Assembly: GCA_949751835.1 (NCBI GenBank)
Contig: CATKHK010000020.1
Span: 186,001 to 250,000, forward strand
DNA: 64,000 nt
Direction of reading: 5' to 3'
DNA from: Blepharisma japonicum
Taxonomy: Eukaryota; Ciliophora; Heterotrichea; Heterotrichida; Blepharismidae
Positions within the stretch are counted from its first letter, which is position 1. Each line of letters opens with the position of its first letter. The notes beneath the pieces are model-generated. The model was not told the origin of the DNA and did not search any database. It saw nothing but the letters and a program-made list of their open reading frames with translations. Positions 1 to 10,790 of this stretch are shown here, piece after piece. A program made the position numbers and the translations under genes.

Positions 1-328
1 TTTAGATATGTATTATTAGACATGGAGGGATAAGACATACGATATAGCCAATTCAGCTTAGTATAAGCCACAAATTTGAAGTGAAAAACTGAAGTCAGTG
101 AAAACTCAAAAAGCAGATTTTATGATTCTTTTTATCTTATAATTTAATTTTTCTTCATACATATGGCTATTATATTGCCTGTGCATATAAAAAATTTCTC
201 CAAATAATTTACTTAATCCTTTGCGCTTGATAAAAACTCTCACCATATATTAAAAAAATTTAAATATTAATCTACATTAAATCTGAAAGTACATTTGATA
301 GCATTTGAAATTAAATATCTCAGTTTTT
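1..328. other. Gene-free AT-rich window edge
   Basis: This is AT-rich sequence downstream of the first minus-strand gene. I see no open frame of useful length on either strand, even when UGA is read as Trp, and no RNA gene. Confidence 0.5.
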
Positions 329-1279
329 TTATTTAGAACATTGAAAGGCTTTTTGGTTTGATTTTAAATTGACAGCATCACTTCCCGCTATATATTCTTT
401 GCAGTGCATTTCTTTAAATTCCTTTGCCCCTGAATCATATCTCAGGAAAGATTTCATTATCGGGTTATTCCATTTTCTGCACATTTGCTCTGAAAATAAA
501 ATTTCATCATGAAAACTTGGCGTTTGATCATAATCTTCATCTTTCTCTTCAAACTCATACATGTCTTGACTTTCCCCAGAAAATCCATGGAAAAAAATTG
601 CCTTTAATATTTCTTGTTTCACAATTTTCTTCTGCTCTTCTTTCTCCATATCAAAATTTTCAATCTCAGTCTGTATCCTTTTCATTTGGCTAGTAATTTC
701 ATCTAAAATATTATTTTCACCGTTGGATTGATCGGATATTATTTCTTTTTTGGCGCAAGAGACTTCAGTATCTTCACTGACTTTTGATGACTCTATTTTA
801 AGTTCTACTATAGAGTCATTTCTAGATGACTCTAGCTTATATTCAATTATTGTATTAGGGGTGCTTGCTCTGCTTTCTTTTGAGTCTTCTAAGCTTTTTT
901 GGCTGGAGTTGGGATTTGGATAAATATCTGGGACAACAGTGTCCGGCGATTCTTCATCAGAAGGAGATTCATATCTGTCTACAAGTTTTTGAGAGAACTG
1001 AGAAGCAATATTTCCAAATGTCAAAGTTTCTTGCAAGACTGGCTTTGGAATTGGCTCTGGCTTGGGCTTTGATTTGGGTTTTACTGATTTTATCCCTTTA
1101 TCAGCTTTTCATTTCTCTATTTGTTTCTTTTGTTTTTCAATTTCAACCTGCCTTGCTTTCAGCCTTTCTTCCTCTTTTTTCTAAATAAAAATTACTTTTT
1201 CAATCCTTTCGTCTAATGCTCGTTTTTTATCTTCTATTAATTTTCGTGCGCGAGCTAATTTTTCTGAGTTAGTATTCAT
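329..1279 (-). CDS. Acidic coiled-coil protein, 311 aa, one intron
   Basis: The gene begins at the ATG at 1279 (MNTNSEKLARARK), has a 15-nt intron at 1181-1195 (GTAATTTTTATTTAG), reads one UGA as Trp (EKWKADK) and ends in TAA. The N-terminal 70 residues are charged and helical, followed by a Lys/Pro stretch (KPKSKPKPEPIPKP). The rest is acidic and Ser-rich with a short predicted helix near the middle (ILDEITSQMKRIQTEIE). No known domain is recognised. It lies 22 bp downstream of the MORN gene on the same strand. The start is firm because the frame is closed upstream; the function is unknown. Confidence 0.8.
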
Positions 1280-1301
1280 TTTAATGGATTTTTTAAATTT
1301 T

Positions 1302-2690
1302 TTAGTTAGAAAATGTATCAAATTGAAATGGATCTACAATATTGCCATTATCCCACACTCCTTTTGTAACCTTCCCGTCAGCTTCATAAAGCAGGCCACT
1401 GCCATGTGGTTTGTCTTGATTGAATTTTCCTTCATATCTGCTTCCATCTTTATAAGTCATAATACCGAGTCCTGCTTTTATCCCATTTATATACATACCT
1501 AAATATTCTTTTCCATCTCGGTATTTCATTCTTCCAATTCCGTGAAATTGGAAGCATTTTCATTCACCAAGATATGTATTCCCACCTGCTCATTTATACT
1601 CACCAATACCATGAATGTCATCTTCATGGTAATTTCCAATATAAATATCCCCAGAATCCCATGTACTAAGTCCAATTCCATGTCTTTTATCAAATTTAAA
1701 CTCTCCATCATGTGTATCTCCATTACTTAGCACAAGTTTTCCTCTTCCATCTCTTTTTCCATCGCGCCATTCTCCTATATAAACAGACCCATCTTTATAG
1801 TGCTCCTCATAATAGGTTCTTTGGCCTTTTATTAGCTGTATTGATGGCTTTGACAGCTCTTTTATCATTCTTTTATGCTTCTTAATTTCTTCTTCAATTT
1901 TATTAAATTTTTCTTTAATTGTAATCAATTCTTCAGTAAAATCAGCTTGTGCTGTGTTGCTTCTAAACCTTATAGGTATTTTTTTTACATTTTTATTGCT
2001 TGAAACACTTAAACGGCTTTCTTTTGGAGCTTCTGTTTTAAAGATTTCTTGTTTCAGCCAAAGCCATAAGTATCCATCACTAGCTAGATCTTTTCATTTA
2101 GCTAAATTTGAGCCGGTCCGAAAAATATCTTTTGGTGACAAATAAGGCCTTTTCCATTCTCCTTCGTACACTTCTCCGTCAATATGTACAAATTTTCCAT
2201 ATCCATGAGGCTTACTATATGTAAAATTTCCTTCGTATTTAGCTCCATCAGGCCATTCCATTCTCCCGTAGCCATCTTTAAAGCCTCCACACCATTCCCC
2301 AATATATGCAGCTCCTGATTTATGTCTAAATAGTCTTCGTTTTTCTCTGATTGCTGATGCATTTTGTGTTTTACTTAAAGTTTCCAAAATTTCTTCTTTA
2401 GAAAAATATGAATAATTCGGTTTTGTTTGCTTTTTCAAATGTTTTACGTATTTTCTCGAGACATATCCCTGCCATACAGCTACAATTTTTGGAGCCAAAG
2501 GCCTTATTTTTTCAACTGCGTCATCAAATGGGATCTGAAGGGTCTTGTTAGCCTTCCCTTGAGATGTTAGCGTTGATGTTAATTTATACTCAGTCGTTAG
2601 TTCCTGGGATATGTCTTTATTTCCTATACTAAACTCATGTTGCCTAAGCATGCTTGTACAATCGCATCCTTTACAGTTAAAATTTCCCAT
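1302..2690 (-). CDS. MORN-repeat protein with IQ-like motif, N-terminal acylation signal
   Basis: The protein is 462 aa with three UGA codons read as Trp. The N-terminus MGNFNCKGCDC fits N-myristoylation at Gly2 plus palmitoylation of Cys6, Cys9 and Cys11. An IQ-like calmodulin-binding helix follows at about residues 68-86 (IVAVWQGYVSRKYVKHLK). About three MORN repeats lie at residues 128-185 (YIGEWCGGFKDGYG), then a helical linker, then about seven more to the C-terminus (YIGEWRDGKRDGRG, YEGKFNQDKPHGSG). One UGA falls on the conserved Trp of a MORN repeat (TYLGEW), which independently supports the code change. MORN repeats bind membranes or act as scaffolds in ciliate cortex proteins. I infer a membrane-attached, calmodulin-responsive scaffold. 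No intron is needed. Confidence 0.9.
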
Positions 2691-2712
2691 AAATTAATTA
2701 ATTATAGGCAAT

Positions 2713-4939
2713 TTATTTTAATTTATTAAAATTACTATCTGTAGTTGGGATATATGATACAAGATTTTGATAGGTAGACAAAAGATCGCTTGTGGTTTCG
2801 TCTTTGATTTTCAGATTTCTTAAGTTTTGGATTCGAGTTAAAAATCGATTTTTAGTAATATTTGATTTTAAAGGGCTAGCTTTAGGGGTTATAGGGCTTT
2901 TTGATGCATCTTTGTCATCTAGCTTCATGTATTTATTTATTACAAAATTTGCATCGAAAATCTTTTTATTGGGTTGGCTAACTCTTGGACTTTCTCCTAT
3001 AGGCAGTTTTTTTCGGCCAGGAGAGTTTGAGTATGATTTAGCTGTCAATGCATCATACCTATTTGTAGCTTCTGGAGTTTTAGCAAGCCTAATAATTCTA
3101 TGTGCTCAATCATTATTATCATATACACTTTTATGTCATGGCGATCTTATTGTATCTTTTTTAGGAGAATTATCACTTTCTTCATATAAACCGTAAGAGT
3201 CTTCATTGGTCTCATAACGGTCATTATATTGTGTTGATGTAAGCTTATTTAGAAATTCCTGACCTTCTGCAGTTTGAAGGTTAACACGTCTTTTAGACTC
3301 ATTAGGTGTTTTGGGGATTTTGAATTTTGAGTTTGTTGTTTTATTTTTATATTGATTTTGGTAAAAACTTCTAATTAACTGTATCATGTTTTCTTGAATT
3401 TCTTCATTAGTAAGTCTAAATTATTTTTACTTGTGTTCTCCTTCTTCACTGTTTTTGTATTTTTCTATAGCTTGCAATGCATTTGTGCCTTCTTTTACTG
3501 AAATTTCAGAGTTCGGGCATTTGATTCCTGACATAATTAAAGACCGCTGGTATGATGTCAATTTAAATAAAGGCGACATTTCTTTGCAAGCAAAATTCCC
3601 ATCAATCAGCCTCTGTGCTAATTTTATAAAAGACCCTTTGAGCATAGATTTCGCAAAAATCCTTTGAAATTGTTCAAAGGAAACTGTTGTGTCAGCTCCT
3701 GAATTTTTTCGAATCATTTTGATCCCAACGTTAACATCTTCTGCAATATTCAGAACAATTAGCTTTTTAGCAACATTTTGAATATTGATTTTATTTGTTT
3801 TTTTAGGATCAATTTCAGCCCATCATTTTTCAAGGAGTCTTTGATGCTCATTTATTGTAATATTTAAGTCAAGCTTTTGCTTGATTTTAATATCAGTTCC
3901 TTTGGTAATTTTATTTAGAAATGATAAAACGAATGTTTTACTTCGAAAAAATGAAAATTCATCGCAATTTTCTCCCAAATCTAATTTTTCGTTATCCTTG
4001 ACTTTGTTTCTTTCAGATAAAGCCAAGTTGTTTAATATTTCAAGAATCCTGTCTGTATATATATCGGACCGAAATAAGCTTTTAAAATCATCTAAAGTTA
4101 CATATGTATCTTTTAATGTGTCTTTTTTCAAAATCATGCATAAAGTTTTCCTTAGAACTTCAGGATCACTTGCAATACCAAGCATTAAAAGCGCTTTTAT
4201 TAATTCTTCTCCTTCAATTTTCCCTCTTTGTTTAGTATCTAACTGCTCATAAAGTGCTGATGAAAAATTTTGGTAGAGATTTTCATCTAATCTACTAATT
4301 CCACGCTTTTTAAGCCAAGAGCCCATATCACTTTCATGAACTCTTTGAAATGCATTTTCTAAGCTTGTATTTGTAAAAGTTGGTCTGTAATTCGTCTTTG
4401 TTGCTCCATCAGGACTTTGTGTTTTTTTATGCAAATTGTCCATACTTTTAGCCAAATTATTAAAAAATTTTTCAGTTGTTGTTTGCATAGGAGATTTTTC
4501 ATCTTTTGAATATTCATTTTTCATAGCCCTTAATAAAGGATGCTTCCTATTTGTACTGATTTCTATTTTTGCCTTTCCTTCAATTATTTCTATCGTACTT
4601 AAAAGCTGCGAATTGTCCTGCTTTTCTATAGAGATTTTGTCAGTTGTACGAAAAGTTTGCTTAACAGAGCGAGATCTTTTTGAGATGTGGGATTTAGGAC
4701 GAGAAATTTCTTCCATAATACCTTGCATTTTGGTCGCTGGGTGCTCGAAAACATAGCCTTCTTTTGAGGTATCTTGAATAAAAATTACCATAGGATTTGT
4801 TGTCGAGGTTTATAAGAGCTTTAGCTGAAGATCTTTTAGTAGCAGAATCTAGGAATTTTGAGGATGTTTGATTAATAGGCGATTGCTGGGATTCATCATC
4901 TTTAGGTTCTGATTTAAGTAGAGAAAAAAGATGATTCAT
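2713..4939 (-). CDS. Degenerate EF-hand protein, 731 aa, two introns
   Basis: The start is the ATG at 4939 (MNHLFSLLKSEPKDDE). A 16-nt intron at 4773-4788 (GTAATTTTTATTCAAG) is required to change frame, and a 15-nt intron lies at 3416-3430 (GTAAAAATAATTTAG). Three UGA codons are read as Trp. The middle of the protein holds helix-loop-helix segments. One loop, DTKQRGKIEGEE, has Asp1, Gly6, Ile8 and Glu12 of an EF hand but lacks acidic residues at positions 3 and 5, so calcium binding is doubtful. Two further EF-like segments follow (EIDPKKTNKINIQNV and the VSFEQFQRIF helix). The C-terminal third is basic, Ser/Pro-rich and disordered. Large degenerate EF-hand proteins are common in ciliate cortex and axoneme; the role here is unknown. 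Confidence 0.82.
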
Positions 4940-5682
4940 TATATTTAGATTAAAATGGATTGAAATTAATATATAGTCTTGAAATCAATAATTATATAAA
5001 TATAACCGTATAATGTGTATATTTGTGCCTATACCTATAATTTTTCTGAATCAAATTATTCACAACTTACCTTACTGTTGAAATCAAGCAAATTCATTTA
5101 TTTGTGGCCTCTCAAGTAGAATTAAGAAGAATTTTTGCATTAATATTTTGGCTAACTGTTAATATTTGAAGGAGAAGTTTATAGATCTTCAATGTTCTTC
5201 TTTTCTTTAAATTTGAAAAGTTGAATATATTGGTAATATGAGCTATGGAAATGGCAGCTCATTAGATAAGAGCGAAGATATTTCTGAGTTACTCATATTA
5301 ATATCTGGATCCTCTTACTATCGTTAACTAAATTTTGAAATATTAAAAATAAATGTCATTCCATCATAAAAATAGAAAATATGTTTATTTTAACTGCTTT
5401 TGAATGATTAATCTTGATTGATAAAACATTTAGTTTTAGCTTGTTCTATGGTAACCTGATTTCAGAATCGGCTTTGTATTATTGGTAAAGAAGCAAATCT
5501 TTTAGCCAGCAAACATCCTCTATAATCTAAATGCAAACTTGAGTCTGCCAATAATTGCAAATTAAGTGCTTGGCTAGCAAGTAAAAATCAACACAACTCA
5601 AGATAAACAAGTTCTCAGACTGCAGAATGAGTTCATATCTGTTTATTATCAACTTTTAGTTAGGGGCTCTATTAATATATAA
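4940..5682. other. Gap between divergent genes
   Basis: About 740 bp separate two divergently read genes. The only open stretch is a 29-codon ORF from the ATG near 5238 (MSYGNGSSLDKSEDIS), which ends in TAA without an adjacent GTAA intron. I cannot support it as a gene. No RNA gene or repeat is recognised. Confidence 0.45.
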
Positions 5683-7530
5683 ATGGAATCCCAACTAGGT
5701 AACAATCTTTATGAAATCTTAAACTCATATCTTCTTTACAAAGCAAGTGAGCGATATTACCTTTTTGAAATGAGCAAGGAATTCCAAGTATCTCAAGTTG
5801 CCAAATATGTTAAAGTTAAAGAGCCTTCATTAATAAAAGATGCAATCAAAATCTCTTCCTCTGATGCTTGTTTGCGACCAAAATCCAAGCATTATTTGCC
5901 AACCGAAATCAATTTTATGGCAATTGACAAAGATGAGCTCACATATCTTCCTTTCGACGAGCATGTAAACAAAGTCTACATCCCGCCTGGACTAGAAAAT
6001 CATTACAAATCAACCCCCTTCAACGCTTGCGAACGAGAAGATAAAATCATTGAAAACGACCAATTTCTCGAATTTTTAACTCTTTCTCTATACAAAGACT
6101 ACCATGGCTCCTCAAATTGACTAAAATTAACTACAGAATTAGCTGGCTTACTAAATAAAGATCGTAGAGATATGGTCACAAAAATGAGTAACATCATAGC
6201 AAAACACTCAAAAACTAATATAAGTTGCCTGAAACCTTCTAGTTATAAAGAAAATTTTTGTAGGATCTGCAAAACATATTCATGTCTTGCCCATTTTTCT
6301 GATAGAGCAGTCACTTATGAGCAAGATCAGTCTAAACATAAACATATAAAGGATGAACATGACTACAAAGAAAAATTATTCAAGCAGCTGGACCCAGAAA
6401 ATTGAAAATTAAAATGATGAATCAGAGAAAAGTCGCTAAAGAAGAGTGGAAAATGGCTTATGAATTATAAATGTCCAAATCCCAGAAGATGTGGAAAAGA
6501 AAGAGCAAAGGAGTTCGAGGCTACAAAAATTGATAAATTCATTATCAAAAAATTTCTAAATCATGGATGTGATAATCCTTGTGTTATAGCGTGCTTTATA
6601 GAAAAAACATGCCAAGAAGCTAAATACTTAATCAATAGTTATCAAAATTATTTTGCCGAAATTCCCGAAATACCAAAGCTTCCTAAAAAGACATTTTTCA
6701 GCGATAAGGAAGAATACAATTATCTCATGATAAATGTGGTTGGCTTACATTGTGATTGTGAAAATGGTTGCAAAGTTGAAAATCAATGCCCTTGTTTAAT
6801 TGGCGAAATTAATGAAAATGACCAAGTAATTAATAGAAAATGCTGTGAAAAATTCTGCTCCTGCTCAACTTCATGTGAATATCGGTTTTTAGGCTGCAAC
6901 TGTCAGAATGGAAAATGCAACACAAAATCATGCGTTTGCTTTGCAAATTTTAGGGAATGTGACCCAGATTTATGTAGAAGTTGCTGCTCAGCTCAATCTA
7001 TAAAGGACAGAACTTTTATTTCCCTCCAAGCAAAAAATAGAAGTGCCGTTTTATGCAACAACGTAAAAGTTCAGTTAAAATTCCAAAAAAGAACTGCATT
7101 AGCCCCTTCAGCTTTGGAAGGTGCTGGGACTGGCCTAATTGTGCTTGAAAATGTAAACGCTGATGAATTTATTATTGAGTATACAGGAGAATTAATTACA
7201 GAAGCCGAAACTAATAGAAGAGCTGCAGTTTATGACTACAAGCAGCATAGCTATATTTTTAGTATGTCACCTGATCCAGCATGATCTATTGATGCAACTT
7301 TTCTTGGGAATAAAATGAGATTTGTTAACCATAAAAGCCATGACGAAGATAACTGCTATACAAGAGTCTGGAGAATTAATGGAAATTCAAGAATTTTGCT
7401 GTTTGCTAGAGAAAAAATTAGTGCAGGATCTGAGCTGTTCTTTAATTATGGATACGATACAAGCACTATAAAATATGGATGGTACCAGCAATATGAAGGA
7501 AAATTTAAAAAGAAAAAAATCAAGAATTAA
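5683..7530 (+). CDS. EZL: Enhancer-of-zeste family histone H3K27 methyltransferase
   Basis: This 615-aa protein has five UGA codons read as Trp and no intron. Residues about 192-207 (FCRICKTYSCLAHF) match the MCSS/SANT-side cysteine motif of EZH2. A CXC pre-SET domain spans about 357-440, with clustered zinc cysteines (CDCENGC, CSCSTSC, CNCQNGKCNTKSC). The SET domain runs about 465-600: GAGTGL, EYTGELI, a UGA-encoded Trp in PAWSIDATF, the NH of RFVNHK, and the closing FFNYGYD. The family is the catalytic subunit of PRC2. In Paramecium and Tetrahymena, Ezl1 also marks transposon-derived DNA for silencing and elimination. It is shorter than human EZH2 (746 aa); the loss is in the N-terminal part. 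The Ser of the usual NHS is Lys here, while the NH pair is kept. Assignment is confident; which lysine it methylates is inferred. Confidence 0.95.
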
Positions 7531-7676
7531 TTTTGTAATAGTTTTTATATAATTTTTTCTGAATTATTCATAACTCTTTCTAGAAAATATATTAAGTAGG
7601 GTTATTTTTACAATAAGATGCTTAAATCAATTAAATTGACTTGCTATGATATATAATGCATGATTATTTATTCTTC

Positions 7677-8814
7677 TTAAATTGTGTCTTTTGGTGTAAA
7701 ATGTGGAAGTAAAAACCCAGTGATATCAAAAGGCGGCTGATTATCATTCAATGAGTCTTGTCTTAAAACATTCGGATAGGAATCGGTTCTTAGATAGCTC
7801 TGACTTGAATCACATCTAAGATAACTCTGAACAGAATCTGATCTATTATATGTTTGCGGTTGATCTTGATTAGGAATCTATATAGAAATTTACCAAATTA
7901 TCTGCAGAGATCGGGTTAAAAAGTTGCTCCCAGTTTATCATAATGGGGCTTTCTTCTTGAAATTTTGGTGCTGTTGATTTTGGCGCTAATAAAAAATTAT
8001 TTGCGAATAAAGAATTTTCAAAAATGTTGGCAGTTTCTGTATTCTGCGGCACAGATGTAGACTCGGCCAATGAGATAGCTGGCTTAATCTTAGCTTTTAG
8101 CTTGCCAGGGCTTAACTCTTCTCTTGGCGTCTCATAAAGCGAATAAAGTATTGATGATCCTTCCTCATCAGTTGATTTTGTCTCCTTGATCTCTTTTGGC
8201 TCTTTCGTCTCTTTAATATGTTTTGTCTCTTTGATTTCTTTTACTTCAGGCTTTACTTCTTTAATAGCTTGCAATCTTGAAGATTTTCTTCTACATGTTT
8301 TTTACAAGCTCTGCTCAAAGTCAGGTTTTGCTTTCTTTTTATCAGACGGTACCATCAATAAACTTACAATTTCTGGTTTTTGAATTATTTCAGAAATTGA
8401 CTCAGCAATTCGTTGGTCCTCCGGTACTCTCCTATTATACCGTCTCAAATTTCTACGAATTGTGCTGTAGAAATAATTTTTGATTGCGTTTTCTGTACGT
8501 CCAGGTAGAAAAGTTGCAATTTTTGACCAACAGTTCCCATGCTCTCTTTGGGTTTCTATGAGAGTTTGCTCTTCTTCTACAGTTCACCAGCCAATTTTTA
8601 TCTCAGGATCTAAGTGGTTAAACCATCTTTCTCTGCATTGTTTGCCAGTTCTAGCTAAAGCTTACTTTCCTCTGATTCCAAATCGTTCTTTTAGAGTTTT
8701 TGCTATTTGAGTCCAGTGTTTAAGGCCGAATTCTTTTACTAGGGAAGAGATCGCATCGTCTGCCTGAATGGATAATACCTCTTGAGACCATGACTCTCTA
8801 TCATACTTAGGCAT
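7677..8814 (-). CDS. Two-repeat Myb (R2R3-type) DNA-binding protein, three introns
   Basis: The protein is 363 aa and starts at the ATG at 8814. Introns lie at 8651-8665 (15 nt, GTAAGCTTTAGCTAG), 8291-8305 (15 nt, GTAAAAAACATGTAG) and 7878-7893 (16 nt, GTAAATTTCTATATAG). The 16-nt intron moves the frame into a further coding stretch with two copies of SYLR[CT]DS. Two Myb repeats occupy residues about 7-125: the first ends in GKQCRERWFNHLDPEI, the second is WWTVEEEQTLIETQREHG...WSKIATFLPGRTENAIKNYF, with the aromatic spacing of nuclear Myb factors. One UGA supplies the second Trp of GWWT. The remainder is disordered, with an IKETKEPKEIKETK Lys/Glu repeat. A sequence-specific transcription factor is likely. 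It shares a 107-bp divergent intergenic region with the next gene. Confidence 0.9.
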
Positions 8815-8921
8815 TTCTTAGAATAATTATTATCTGCTAAAATGGTCGCTATAGGACAGTATTATGTTAAAGCAATGATTTTTGGTTGATTTATTTATAT
8901 TTAAACATTTTAGATATAAAT

Positions 8922-10628
8922 ATGGACGATAGGAAAACTCCAAGCTTTTTAATTTCTGGAGATGTGTCAGCAATTGACCCAGATTTTTCAGACGATTTTT
9001 TTAGGCCAACTGGAAATGATAGAGGGGATGAAATTTTGGTGGTCTCGATAGACATTGGAGATGGCAGGCATGATCAGCTAATTGTTTGTGAAAACGATAA
9101 TCCTGAAGATATTGTATTTGAGTTCTGTGAAAGGAATAATCTGAACGAATCAATTCATTTTGCTTTATTGCAACAAATTTTGAGTATAATCCCTGAAGAA
9201 GCTTCTACGACTGTTACTCCGAAAAAAATTAGAAGCTCAATAATGCACAATGGCTTCACAAGTGCTACATCTGAATATACATATCGTCCTAAGATTGACA
9301 ATAACTCCAAAAAAATTGCCAGTGAAAAGACAAAACAAAATGTCTATGAAAGACTTTATAAAGTAAAAGCCAATAAAAACTCCAAGATTGAAGAAACCAT
9401 AATTAAGCCAAAACTGGCAACCTCAAATATAAAAAATGAAATTCCAGGAAACCAGCTGTATTATAGAGGAATCACAATGCAACAAAAAACTAAAAGAAAT
9501 GTAGAGCGTTTAAAAAAAGAAAAATTGGAAAACGAAATGAGAGAAGTCACTTTTAAACCCAGGACAAATTCTAATGGTGGGACTAGAAATAAAACTCCAG
9601 AGATAGAATTATTGAAAAAACATCAAGAAAGCAATGAAAAGGTTAAAAAATTAAAACTTGAAAAAACAAGATCAGAATTAGATAGCTGCACCTTTACCCC
9701 AAAAACCAACACTAAGCGAAGTGCTCGAAAACTAAATAAATCAGCTGATAAATGTATAGAATTATATAAAAGATCAACATCTATTCATACTCAAAGAGAA
9801 AAAAAAGCTTATGAAATGTAAAGAATATTTAGGCTAAAGTTGACATGTCCATTTACACCTAAAATAATTCCATGTCCAAGCAGTTCTAAATATACTAAAC
9901 GAAATTTAGACTTAACTTGTATGAAAACACTAGATGAGTATATAGAAGAGAAAAAGCAATATCAAAAATTAGATCTAAAAACAAATCAACCTTGGTTTAC
10001 ACCAAAAACAGGAAGACCTCCATCACATAGAGATGTTAGTCCAGGCAATATTTGGGATTATTTATATTCAAAAACTTCAAGATCAAACAGTCTGGAACCT
10101 GAAATAAAACCTATTTTAACAGATGAAAATTCAGAAAAAATTATTTCAACTATAAAAAGGGTCAGATTTTTTGATATTTTTAACCAACTTGGGCCAAATG
10201 AATCAGGAAGAATCAGCTCAGAAACCATTAAAAATTCAACTATACAGTCCACTATCAGAGCTATTATTGATCCATTAATTACAGAACTATCCCAGCTAAA
10301 TGAAAATCTTGATTTTGAAGAATTTTATGACTCAATGAACGCTCTTTTTAAGAGGCTAACTCCTGGAGAACGTAGCATTATTTTGAAAATCCGTAAATCG
10401 AAAGATAATGATGAATGCAATAAGCCTGCTAATAAATCTAGTCTTTCAAGATCTTTTAGTGCTTCAGGAATGTATGAAAGAGAAAAGATGAGAGTGGAAA
10501 TGCTTACTAAAAAATATGATAGGCTAAGAGCAGAAAAGCAAGTTGAAGAGGTAAAAAAATGTACATTTAAACCAGAGATTCATAAATTAACTCCGAAAAA
10601 TTCAACCAGAAGAGTTCTGTTGTCATAG
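8922..10628 (+). CDS. TFxP-repeat protein with EF-hand-like C-terminus, one intron
   Basis: The protein is 563 aa. The start is the ATG at 8922 (MDDRKTPSFL). A clean 15-nt intron lies at 9818-9832 (GTAAAGAATATTTAG), and the frame is kept after splicing. The protein carries repeated short motifs of the form [CV]TF[KT]P[KR]x[NI] (EVTFKPRTN, SCTFTPKTN, TCPFTPKII, CTFKPEIH) between basic helical segments. It has an EF-hand-like helix pair around LGPNESGRISSETIK and LDFEEFYDSM. Proteins with this TFxP layout occur across ciliates and other protists and are usually uncharacterised. It ends in TAG, followed five sense codons later by an in-frame TAA. Confidence 0.85.
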
Positions 10629-10790
10629 ACTTTCAATAAATTGTAATTATCCAACTGATCATATAAAATTTAAATTAAATAAATATCAGTCTTAAATAAC
10701 TTCATATAAATTCACAGTTAAATTGTGTATTTATAATGTTAAACACATCTTTTAAGATTTATATTTAGACAAATAAGATAAATTACAAAA

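Noticed and set aside
2792-3196. Plus-strand hydrophobic open frame
   Set aside because: It is antisense to the EF-hand-like gene, whose frame, introns and UGA use are coherent.
5238-5327. 29-codon ORF in the 5' gap of the E(z) gene
   Set aside because: Too short, ends in TAA without a GTAA intron and cannot be linked to a second exon.
5683-7530. Reading the window with the standard genetic code, giving many short truncated genes
   Set aside because: Neighbouring pieces stay in one frame, are split only by TGA, and form complete conserved domains when TGA is Trp.
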